Positions 53,991 through 61,320 of a DNA stretch of 64,000 nucleotides are shown here, piece after piece. Within the stretch, counting starts at the first letter, position 1. Every line of letters begins with the position of its first letter. The position numbers and the translations under genes are program-made. The notes beneath the pieces were generated by a model. The model ran no database searches and was not told where the DNA came from. It was given only the letters and a program-made list of their open reading frames with translations. Source of the stretch: Alphaproteobacteria bacterium (GTDB lineage Bacteria > Pseudomonadota > Alphaproteobacteria > TMED109); assembly GCA_022825705.1 (NCBI GenBank), contig JAJDWH010000050.1:62001-126000 (forward strand), given 5' to 3'.

Positions 53991-54902
53991 TCACCGCGCC
54001 CGCAAGCCCGGCACGTCGGCCTCCACGTCGAACGCATCGCGAATTCCGTCCCCCAGCACGTTAAACGCGACAACCGTCACGAAGATGAGGAGACCCGGCC
54101 AGACTGCCAGCTGCGGCGCCTCGCGGATCATCCCCTGAGCCCCCGTCAGCATGCCGCCCCAGCTGGCCAGTGGCGGCTGAATTCCGAGCCCAAGGAAGCT
54201 CAGCACCGATTCGGTGAGAATCAGATTTCCCACGGACAGCGTCGCTGCCACGACGATCGGCGAAAGCGCGTTGGGAAGCACGTGCCGGATCAGGATGGTG
54301 GCCGAATCGGTGCCCAGGGCGCGGGCCGCCTGAACGTATTCCCGCTCGCGCACCACCAACGCCGCTCCCCTCGCCAGTCGTGCGACGGTCGTCCAGCCGA
54401 CCAGCGCCAGAATCAGGATGATCCTGAGAGTCGCGTGCTCCGGACGATCGGCATCGAGGCCCAGACGCGAGAGGTCGGCCGCGGCCATGACAATGAGAAG
54501 CGGCAGGAGCGGCAGGGCTATCACGAAGTCCGTGATCCGCATGAGCACCGCATCGAGCCATCCGCCGAAGTAGCCGGCCGCAAGTCCGAGCGCCGCGCCG
54601 ATCACGGTCGCCACCAGCGCGGCCGCCAGCCCGACAAACAGCGATACCTGCGCACCCTGGAGGAGACGGAGCAGAAGATCGCGGCCGAGTTCGTCGGTCC
54701 CGATCGGATGGCCCCAGCTTGGGCCCGAAAGGCGGGCCAGCAGATCGATGGTTTCGGCTTTCAGCCCGAGCGCCGACTCAGCCACGGGAAAGGCAAGTGC
54801 CATCAGCCCCAGGACGGTCAGCACGACGGCGGCAGCGACCGCCGGACCGTGGCGGCGAAACCGCTTCCAGGCGCCGAGGCGGGCACCCAAAGCCGTACTC
54901 AC
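53991..54902 (-). CDS. dppC: ABC transporter permease, DppC/OppC type
   Basis: 303-residue inner-membrane permease for a peptide/nickel-class importer. HPIGTDELGRDLLLRLLQGA is the DppC family N-terminal signature. The EAA loop is seen in YVQAARALGTDSATILIRHVLPN, and the end shows LSFLGLGIQPPLASWGGMLT. The GTG at 54902 overlaps the dppB stop (GTGA), fixing the start. Last gene of the unit; no ATPase genes follow. Confidence 0.93.
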   Translation of the reverse strand: MSTALGARLGAWKRFRRHGPAVAAAVVLTVLGLMALAFPVAESALGLKAETIDLLARLSGPSWGHPIGTDELGRDLLLRLLQGAQVSLFVGLAAALVATVIGAALGLAAGYFGGWLDAVLMRITDFVIALPLLPLLIVMAAADLSRLGLDADRPEHATLRIILILALVGWTTVARLARGAALVVREREYVQAARALGTDSATILIRHVLPNALSPIVVAATLSVGNLILTESVLSFLGLGIQPPLASWGGMLTGAQGMIREAPQLAVWPGLLIFVTVVAFNVLGDGIRDAFDVEADVPGLRAR

Positions 54903-55861
54903 GACACTCCCGCCCCGATCCGAACACGCGGATCCATCCATGCATACGTGAGGTCGGCGGCGAGATTGCCCAGCAGCACCAGCAGCGTGGCAAACAGCAG
55001 GCTCACGAGGGCAAGGTTGTAGTCGCTTGCCATCACGGCGTCGTAGATGAGCTTTCCCATGCCCGGATACGCGAACATGGTCTCGGTCACCAGCGCACCG
55101 GAGACCAATGTGCCGAGAGAGAGCCCGACGATCGTGATCACGGGAACCAGGGCGTTCTTCAGCGCGTGTCGAAAGATCACCCGCCGCTCGCGAAGGCCTT
55201 TCGCCCGGGCGGTACGCACGTAGTCGCGGCGCAGTTCTTCCATCATTGCCGCCCGCACAAACCGGATGAACCCGCCGACCGTGGCGGCGCTAAGGGTGAC
55301 CACCGGCAGCACCATGTGGCGCCAAGCCTGCGTGCCGTCTTCGGCCAGATCGCCGCTGCCGCTTGCCGGCAGCCACCCCAGTTCGACCGAAAACGCCATG
55401 ATCAGCATCAGGGCCAGCCAGAACGCCGGTACGGAGTAGGCGCCGAGCGACAACAGGCTGATTAAGTGGTCCAGCCACGAATACGCACGCCTGGCAGCCA
55501 GCACGCCGGCCGGAATCGCGAGGGCGAGTGACAGGAGGAGGCTGAATCCGAGCAACTCCACCGTCACGCCGAGGCGCGGCCAGAGCAATTCCAGGACCGG
55601 CCGATGGTGCAGCCTCGAGTAACCGAAATCGCCAGTGAGCGCGGCTCCCAGCCAGTTCAGGTATCGCTCGTGGAGAGGGAGATCCAGGCCATAGAGAGCC
55701 TTGAGGCGGGCAGCGTCCGCGGGGGTCAGCCGCGGATCAGCCTGCACCATGACGTCGATCGGGTCCCCAGGCATCAGGCCGATCAGCGCGTAGAGCACCA
55801 TCGACATGATGACCAGTACCAGCGCTGTCCCGGCGGCACGCCGGCAGAGATAACGGATCAC
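54899..55861 (-). CDS. dppB: ABC transporter permease, DppB/OppB type
   Basis: 320-residue permease partner of DppC. LMPGDPIDVMVQADPRLTPA and LNWLGAALTGDFGYSRLHHR after the first helix are family hallmarks. The EAA loop reads YVRTARAKGLRERRVIFRHA. About six membrane helices are present. GTG start lies 16 bp after the binding-protein stop. It would carry a peptide, opine or glycoside-like solute. Confidence 0.93.
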   Translation of the reverse strand: MIRYLCRRAAGTALVLVIMSMVLYALIGLMPGDPIDVMVQADPRLTPADAARLKALYGLDLPLHERYLNWLGAALTGDFGYSRLHHRPVLELLWPRLGVTVELLGFSLLLSLALAIPAGVLAARRAYSWLDHLISLLSLGAYSVPAFWLALMLIMAFSVELGWLPASGSGDLAEDGTQAWRHMVLPVVTLSAATVGGFIRFVRAAMMEELRRDYVRTARAKGLRERRVIFRHALKNALVPVITIVGLSLGTLVSGALVTETMFAYPGMGKLIYDAVMASDYNLALVSLLFATLLVLLGNLAADLTYAWMDPRVRIGAGVS

Positions 55862-55877
55862 GGCCCGGAGGGACCGG

Positions 55878-57575
55878 TTACTCGACGGCGCGCCACTCCT
55901 CGATCCACATGGTCGCCGGCACCTGGTGCCCGGTGGGGCGGACTCCGCTCAACCAGACGGGAACGACGTACGGCTCTACCCGGAAATACAGCGGCATTGC
56001 CGGCAGGTCTTCCGCGTACATCTGCTGGAGTTCCGACCACATCGCGTTCCGCTTGTCGGGATCAAGCTCGAGTTCTAGGGCATCCAGAAGCTCATCCATC
56101 CGGTCAGAGCGGTAGCCGGGGAAATTCTGCCCGGAATAGCCATTGTCCTCGGACGGAATTCGATCCGAGCGCAGCATCTCGACGGGCACTCCCTCGGGCG
56201 TCGAGAGGAAGGCGTACATGTTCAAGCCGGGATTGGTCCGCTGGCTCACGGTTTGCCCGAAGAACACCCGCGCCGGTTCGTTCCGGATCAGCGCTTCTAC
56301 GCCGACTTCACGGAACTGCGCCTGCAGCACCTGCTGCACCAGCTCCCGCACCCGCGACCCCGCTGTCGTCATCAGAGGAAAGGACAGGCGCTGCCCTTCG
56401 GCATTCACCCGAATCCCGTCGGATCCCCGCCTCCAGCCCGCCGCTTCCAGCAGCTGCACGGCGCGTTCGGGATCGTACGCGTAGGCGCGCACTTCCGGAT
56501 CAAAGCCTGGCGCCAATGGATGCATCAGTGAGTGGGCAACCTGTTGCTTGCCGCCGAACAGCGCATCGACAAACGCCTTCCGGTCGATCGCATACATCAG
56601 CGCCTGGCGTACTTGTCGGTCTCGGAAGTATGTGGAATCGAGGTTGAAGTCGACGTGTTCGTAAATGAGGCTGGGCACGAACGAAACGTCGAACGTTCCC
56701 TCATCATCGCGCTCGAACGCCAGCGCCTCGTCCACGTTGAAGCCGACCTGGCCGGCTACGTAGTCGACGGCGCCCGATAACAGGTTGGCCCGAAGGGCCG
56801 CCGTGTTCTCGATGACCCGAACCACGATGCGCCCGAACGCTGGCACCTCACCGTACCACGTGGGATTCGGCTCGAGCACCACATGGCTGCCGGACGCGAC
56901 CTCTGTGATTCGGTACGGGCCGTACCAGAGACCGGGCTCAGTCGGACGGGTGTCGTAAAGAGTCCGGTTCCGGTATTCGGCTGGCTCCGCCGCGGGCTCG
57001 GCCTCGAGGTGGGCGGGCAGGATGGCGCCGCCGAACGCGTTGTACGTATAGGTAAGCCGGTCGACGTGCAGCGTGAACGTCTTGGCGTCGATCACGTCGA
57101 TCTTCAGAATTCGCGCGTACTCCTCGCGGGCGGCGAAACCCGTTCCTTCGCGAAGCGCGGTCTCCCAGGTGAACACGACATCGGCGCTCGTCACCGGGGT
57201 GCCATCACCCCATGTCGCGTGCGGGTGCAACTGGTAGGTGACGGCAACCCCGGTGCCGCCGTCGGCAAGCTCGACCGGGTGGGCAAGCCCGTTTTCGATG
57301 GTCGGGAGCCGGGTGCAGAGAAAGCAGCGCAGTTTCCAGTCGTGCCCGTAATCGGTCACCGGCCGCAACGCCATGGCTAGGATGTACTGCTTCGCCGCCA
57401 TTAAATTGATTGCGGGGTGGAAAGTCGACGGAAACTGCGTGATTCCGATCGTCAGCGTATCGGCGGCCCCCAACACCGGCACCGGGACACCCAGCGTGCA
57501 CGCCATGAGGAGGGCGGCAAGGCGCGGCGCGATCCGCCAACGCGTCCGTACCTGGCGGCGGCGCGACCTTGTCAT
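55878..57575 (-). CDS. ABC transporter solute-binding protein, family 5
   Basis: 565-residue periplasmic receptor. A basic, hydrophobic signal region (RIAPRLAALLMACTLGVPVP) precedes LTIGITQFPSTFHPAINLMA, close to the SBP_bac_5 entry motif. Further blocks are TWGDGTPVTSADVVFTWETA, GPYRITEVASGSHVVLEPNP, VRQALMYAIDRKAFVDALFG and RVEPYVVPVWLSGVRPTGHQ. The ATG at 57575 is preferred to a GTG at 57680 because the signal peptide follows it closely, although the ribosome site is weak. First gene of an A-B-C unit without linked ATPases. Confidence 0.92.
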   Translation of the reverse strand: MTRSRRRQVRTRWRIAPRLAALLMACTLGVPVPVLGAADTLTIGITQFPSTFHPAINLMAAKQYILAMALRPVTDYGHDWKLRCFLCTRLPTIENGLAHPVELADGGTGVAVTYQLHPHATWGDGTPVTSADVVFTWETALREGTGFAAREEYARILKIDVIDAKTFTLHVDRLTYTYNAFGGAILPAHLEAEPAAEPAEYRNRTLYDTRPTEPGLWYGPYRITEVASGSHVVLEPNPTWYGEVPAFGRIVVRVIENTAALRANLLSGAVDYVAGQVGFNVDEALAFERDDEGTFDVSFVPSLIYEHVDFNLDSTYFRDRQVRQALMYAIDRKAFVDALFGGKQQVAHSLMHPLAPGFDPEVRAYAYDPERAVQLLEAAGWRRGSDGIRVNAEGQRLSFPLMTTAGSRVRELVQQVLQAQFREVGVEALIRNEPARVFFGQTVSQRTNPGLNMYAFLSTPEGVPVEMLRSDRIPSEDNGYSGQNFPGYRSDRMDELLDALELELDPDKRNAMWSELQQMYAEDLPAMPLYFRVEPYVVPVWLSGVRPTGHQVPATMWIEEWRAVE

Positions 57576-57746
57576 TGCACGAATCCCACCCGGGGGAGGA
57601 GTCCCCGGCCAATGCCCGCTCTCCGCAGCTCGTTGCACCCACGCTGAGACAAGGCGAGCGGATCTCCGAATCATCAACACGGCAACAAGATCGACGTTTC
57701 CGCCTACCTGCGTACGCCGAAGATCCCCCCTGAACGGGAGGCTGGC

Positions 57747-58397
57747 TTACATGATGGGCGCTACCAGCGGCGGGATGGAGGAGCGAATATCGTACACCGT
57801 TCTTGTGACCGCCTGTCCAATCAAGTCCATGCGTTCGAGCTGACGTAGACGCCCCTCCACGTTCTTCAGTTCACGCGTCGAGAGAATGCGATCGAGCACG
57901 CCGCACGTATCGGCCAATGTCAGGATCACGATGTCCCGAGGGTCCGGAAGCCCGTCATCAAGCAGCACGTTCACAATCCGGCGCTTCACTTCGCGTTCCT
58001 CGCCCCCGTCGATCTGTGGGTATCGACGCGAGCCGAAGAACCAGAGCAGCCGTTCCTCAACCCGCTTGAGAATCTTGGCTTCAACGAGTCGTTCCGCGAT
58101 TCGGTCCCGGTACTCGCCTGAGCGATGACTCAATACCTGCACCCAGTACGCGGCGTCATGCTGTTCTTGATCGGCGACGATGCATTCAAGCACCTCGTCA
58201 AGCAGCGGATCTCCGGTGGGTTCCGTGCTGACGGTGAACAGTTCGTCCAGCCCGGTATCGATCCGGCATCGCAACGCGAGGTCCATGAGGATGGCCCCGG
58301 CAATTGCGCAGTCGATCTGGATCGCAGGGACGTCGACCGGCGTACCCTTTTCGTCGTCCAGAGTCAGAAGAAGTATTTCTTCAGGAATGGAGAGCAT
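57747..58397 (-). CDS. GPP34 (GOLPH3/Vps74-like) domain protein
   Basis: 216-residue helical protein. LSIPEEILLLTLDDEKGTPV at the start, AIAGAILMDLALRCRIDTGL, LVEAKILKRVEERLLWFFGS and the C-terminal VILTLADTCGVLDRIL match the order of GPP34 motifs (dominated by helices around a hydrophobic core). Eukaryotic GOLPH3 binds PI4P at the Golgi. Bacterial members are common in actinobacteria, and their role is unclear. Ribosome site is weak. The neighbour 58 bp upstream on the same strand is a PDZ protein. Confidence 0.8.
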   Translation of the reverse strand: MLSIPEEILLLTLDDEKGTPVDVPAIQIDCAIAGAILMDLALRCRIDTGLDELFTVSTEPTGDPLLDEVLECIVADQEQHDAAYWVQVLSHRSGEYRDRIAERLVEAKILKRVEERLLWFFGSRRYPQIDGGEEREVKRRIVNVLLDDGLPDPRDIVILTLADTCGVLDRILSTRELKNVEGRLRQLERMDLIGQAVTRTVYDIRSSIPPLVAPIM

Positions 58398-58455
58398 CGG
58401 GCAACTCGCTTGACGTCGTCGATGCTACGGTACCGTTCCGCCGCCTTCAACCTGA

Positions 58456-59262
58456 TCAGCCCGACGATTCACCTTCCGACGGAGGCGTTTCAACGAGGAA
58501 GCGGGCAACCAGCCAATGCCGCTCGCCGTCGCGGACGATCATGCAGAGGACCGATTGCTGACCGCGGTCCCGGGCAGCACCGACCTGCCGGACAAGGTCC
58601 GCCAAGGTCGGAACCCGTTCCTGGTCAACCTCGACCACCAGATCGCCTTCCCGCAGACCTCTCGCCACAGCGGGTTGTGGAATGGCAACCACCACCAGTC
58701 CCTTGACGGTACCCCGGATGCCGTGAGCGGTGGCCAGGGCACGCGTCAGGTTGGAAAACGTGATGCCAAGACCCTCGACCAGCAACTCCTCGGCCGGGCC
58801 GTCAGGTACCTGGCCGGCCAATTCCAGCCGGATGTCCCCACCCTCGGATCGAAAAGCGTTCTCGCAGTACGCAACCCCGACGTCGCCCGTTCCGTCCAGC
58901 ACGCAACTCTGGATGTCGAGCTCCACGGAAGCGACCGCGCGGCACGCGGCTGAATCCCCCGCGGGGACCGCGAACGAAGCAACGCGCTGAAACGGCTGGA
59001 GACGCCGCACGCGCCCCGCCGCAAAAACCCCTCGGCCGATTTCCACACCGCTGGCACTTCGCGCCGAGAAATCGGCGACAAATCTGCTCAAATCGGCAAA
59101 CAGCCGGTTCCTGACCTGAAAGGACAGGTGACAGCTGTCCCCGGACAGCGATGAGCCGACAATGCTGACAACGAGACCAGGTTCAGCAGTCTCTCCTGCG
59201 GCTGGCGCCGCCGCGACCGCGACGGCCAGAAGGACCGATGCTGCAGCCGGCCCGGCTCTCAC
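58456..59262 (-). CDS. secreted PDZ-domain protein without protease domain
   Basis: 268 residues. A signal peptide (ASVLLAVAVAAAPAAGETAE) is followed by a domain of unknown type with four to five cysteines (GDSCHLSF, SAACRAV, IQSCVLDG, VAYCENAF). A C-terminal PDZ domain comes last: GIRGTVKGLVVVAIPQPAVA, GLREGDLVVEVDQERVPTLA and DLVRQVGAARDRGQQSVLCM. There is no serine-protease triad, so it is not a DegP. It may be an adaptor in the periplasm. GTG start overlaps the isomerase stop (GTGA). Confidence 0.75.
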   Translation of the reverse strand: MRAGPAAASVLLAVAVAAAPAAGETAEPGLVVSIVGSSLSGDSCHLSFQVRNRLFADLSRFVADFSARSASGVEIGRGVFAAGRVRRLQPFQRVASFAVPAGDSAACRAVASVELDIQSCVLDGTGDVGVAYCENAFRSEGGDIRLELAGQVPDGPAEELLVEGLGITFSNLTRALATAHGIRGTVKGLVVVAIPQPAVARGLREGDLVVEVDQERVPTLADLVRQVGAARDRGQQSVLCMIVRDGERHWLVARFLVETPPSEGESSG

Positions 59263-59861
59263 GCAGCCGCCTCGACTGCCCGGCGCAGAAACTCGATCCT
59301 GTCCTGCCCCCAGTAGAGCTCGCCATCAAACAGGAATGTCGGCGCGCCGAACACGTTCGCAGCAATGGCGTCTTCAGTGTGCTTCGCGAACTCCGGGTCC
59401 GCGTCGCCCCCCTTGACGGCGGCCAGGAGCTCAGCGCCGTCGAAACCGCAGTCCGCAGCGATCGCCGTCAGCGTTGCCTCGTCGGAGATATCGCGCTCCT
59501 CGGCCCAGCACGCACGCATCACCCGCCACGCGAATTCGGGCGCGTCGCCAGGGCCCGCCAGCGCCGATACCAGCATCTTGCCGGACAGCGTTGGATTCAC
59601 CGGAAAATGTTTGGGGTGAAGGTTCAGTTCGATGCCGAGGTATGCCCGCCACCTGCGCAGCTCGTTAAGCCGGTTTTGCTGCACGGCGACGGGCCGGTCT
59701 CCGACCGCCTTGATTCCGTTCTTCTGAAACACGGTGAAAATATCGTACGGTCGAAAATGGAGGGGAACGTGATGTTCAGCCGCTAGCGCGCGGACCCGCG
59801 GGGTCGCCAAATAGGTCCAGGGCGACGTCAGGGCAAGAAAAAACTGGATCGGGCGGGCCAT
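59259..59861 (-). CDS. 2-hydroxychromene-2-carboxylate isomerase-like (DsbA/GST-kappa fold)
   Basis: 200-residue thioredoxin-fold protein. PIQFFLALTSPWTYLATPRV carries the glutathione-contacting Ser in the usual F-S-P-Y/W position (about S13). LRRWRAYLGIELNLHPKHFP, NVFGAPTFLFDGELYWGQDR with the cis-Pro, and IEFLRRAVE complete the family pattern. Known members isomerise hydroxychromene-carboxylate in naphthalene breakdown with glutathione. Here no such pathway is seen, so a general GSH-dependent role is as likely. Confidence 0.87.
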   Translation of the reverse strand: MARPIQFFLALTSPWTYLATPRVRALAAEHHVPLHFRPYDIFTVFQKNGIKAVGDRPVAVQQNRLNELRRWRAYLGIELNLHPKHFPVNPTLSGKMLVSALAGPGDAPEFAWRVMRACWAEERDISDEATLTAIAADCGFDGAELLAAVKGGDADPEFAKHTEDAIAANVFGAPTFLFDGELYWGQDRIEFLRRAVEAAA

Positions 59862-59964
59862 GCAATACTCCTATACCGTGCGGCAAGCGGTTGGTGCCGC
59901 TGTGCTACGTTCGGCGCCACAATAGACGACCGTTTCAGCAAACCGCGTCAGGATTCGGAACGCA

Positions 59965-60726
59965 ATGATCGAGCGAAGGTTCTACCTTGAAACCCAGGAC
60001 GGATCGATGGATTGCTTCTCCGTCCACCCGGAAGAAGGAGGTCCGTTTCCGACCGTCCTCTTCTACATGGACGCGCCCGCCATCCGGGAGGAACTCCGAG
60101 ACATGGCGCGGCGACTTGCCAGCGCGGGCTACTTCGTGCTGCTTCCGAACCTGTTCTACCGGGTCGGCACTGAGCGCAACTATCCCTTCGACCAGGCGGC
60201 CATTCGAAACGATCCGAAACAGCGCCAGATCATGGCCGAGACCATGGCCGACCTGACCAACGCCAAGGTGATCAGCGACACGGAATCGATGCTCGCGTAC
60301 GTTGCGCGCGAGGATGCGGCAACCCGGTCGACGGCCGCGCTCGGCTATTGCATGAGCGGGCAGTACGTCGTTTCCGTAATGGCCGCCTTCCCGGAAACGT
60401 TTTCCTGCGGTGCGTCGTATTACGGCGTTCGAATCGTTACCGACGAGAGTGACTCACCACACCTGGTAGTCGACCAGATCCAGGGCAAGCTTTATCTAGC
60501 ATTCGCCGAACGTGATCACTGGGTACCTGACGAGACCCTGGAGCAGATCCGGGGACTCTTCACCGGCGAGGACAAGCCGCATCGGGTGGAGCTGTACCCT
60601 GGAACGGAGCACGGCTTCGCGTTCTGGAAGCGTCCGGTCTATCACAAGGATGCCGCCGAACGTCACTGGGAGCGCATGCATCAGCTCTTCCGGCAAAACC
60701 TGGCAATGGCGCCGGGATGGTCCTGA
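59965..60726 (+). CDS. dienelactone hydrolase-family protein
   Basis: 253-residue alpha/beta hydrolase with Cys nucleophile. The triad is visible as ALGYCMSGQYVVSVMA (Cys, about 129), FAERDHWVPDETL (Asp) and GTEHGFAFWKRPVYH (His). TVLFYMDAPAIREELRDMAR is the typical entry region for carboxymethylenebutenolidase-like proteins. It could act on lactones or esters; the substrate is unknown. Divergent from the isomerase gene. A tRNA-Gln on the opposite strand follows 44 bp later. Confidence 0.9.
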   Translation: MIERRFYLETQDGSMDCFSVHPEEGGPFPTVLFYMDAPAIREELRDMARRLASAGYFVLLPNLFYRVGTERNYPFDQAAIRNDPKQRQIMAETMADLTNAKVISDTESMLAYVAREDAATRSTAALGYCMSGQYVVSVMAAFPETFSCGASYYGVRIVTDESDSPHLVVDQIQGKLYLAFAERDHWVPDETLEQIRGLFTGEDKPHRVELYPGTEHGFAFWKRPVYHKDAAERHWERMHQLFRQNLAMAPGWS

Positions 60727-60770
60727 AGCTAGGACGGTCGTTTGCAAGCAGCTGACGGCTTCAGCAAGTC

Positions 60771-60844
60771 TGGCTGGGGAACCTGGATTCGAACCAGGAT
60801 TGCTCGGTCCAGAGCCGAGAGTTCTACCGTTAAACTATTCCCCA
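60771..60844 (-). tRNA. tRNA-Gln (anticodon CTG)
   Basis: On the minus strand acceptor TGGGGAA pairs with TTCCCCA. Anticodon stem CTCGG/CCGAG encloses CTCTGGA (anticodon CTG). The T-arm CCTGG-TTCGAAT-CCAGG is perfect, and GCCA is encoded. With the TTG isoacceptor at 43990 both glutamine codons are covered. Confidence 0.95.
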
Positions 60845-61045
60845 GTGCGTGCCACCTTGTGTGCCCGCATTTCGCGGGAGCCACGGCTCGCAGTATACCA
60901 ACTGCGCCTCCATGGACGCACCGCTCTGCGTGAATTGGTCAAGTCCGGGGATGGAAATTCGCCAGCCGGGCGGCAAGATCACTGCGTCCCGGTACAGACG
61001 CCCGAGCGGGCCGGGCCGGGTAAAGTTCCTCCTCGCAAATCAGGA

Positions 61046-61115
61046 ACCAAAATGGGACCTCGTCCGAAGACGAGATCCCACAGGAAGGAGGAAACACACG
61101 AAAAGATTCGTGTGT
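61046..61115 (-). ncRNA. candidate small RNA with anti-Shine-Dalgarno linker and UUCG terminator
   Basis: Minus-strand order: hairpin ACACACGAA-UCUU-UUCGUGUGU (61115-61094), a 14-base unpaired linker UUCCUCCUUCCUGU (61093-61080), then GGGAUCUCGUC-UUCG-GACGAGGUCCC (61079-61054). The last stem closes with a stable C(UUCG)G loop, has one non-canonical pair and is followed by AUUUUGG, the layout of an intrinsic terminator. The exposed linker resembles the 16S anti-SD sequence and the C-rich loops of known alphaproteobacterial trans-acting sRNAs. The 5' end is not known and may lie further up. Confidence 0.6.
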
Positions 61116-61178
61116 GTCGAATATGGCGCATCGGTGTGCGCAAGCAAGCGAAGGCCGATGCAAAACCATCGCATTAGT

Positions 61179-61195
61179 TATGCAGTTTTTGCATA
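61179..61195. promoter_or_regulatory. perfect inverted repeat upstream of candidate sRNA
   Basis: TATGCA-GTTTT-TGCATA, in an AT-rich stretch about 65 bp upstream of the sRNA hairpin. It may be a regulator site. Alternatively it is a weak plus-strand hairpin followed by ATTTTAG. Confidence 0.3.
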
Positions 61196-61320
61196 TTTTA
61201 GTTTGCCGGAATACTCCTGACGGGGCCATACATCAACAATGAATGCTCGGTTCGCGTTTCTGGTTGCACAAAACCAGCATCCTCATATGCGACAAACGCA
61301 TGCCTGCCGACCGGACCGTG

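Larger units (their letters stand above)
60845..61320. other. intergenic with candidate small RNA
   Basis: A 476-bp stretch between tRNA-Gln and the LysM gene. 61046-61115 on the minus strand looks like a small RNA with a terminator (separate entry). The perfect repeat TATGCA-GTTTT-TGCATA at 61179-61195 lies upstream of it. No protein gene is supported here; short open frames crossing the hairpins have no plausible start. Confidence 0.6.

Noticed and set aside
61080..61177. Plus-strand leader with AAGGAGG followed by a small ORF
   Set aside because: No ATG, GTG or TTG lies at a useful distance, and the hairpin order with a U-run fits a minus-strand RNA better.
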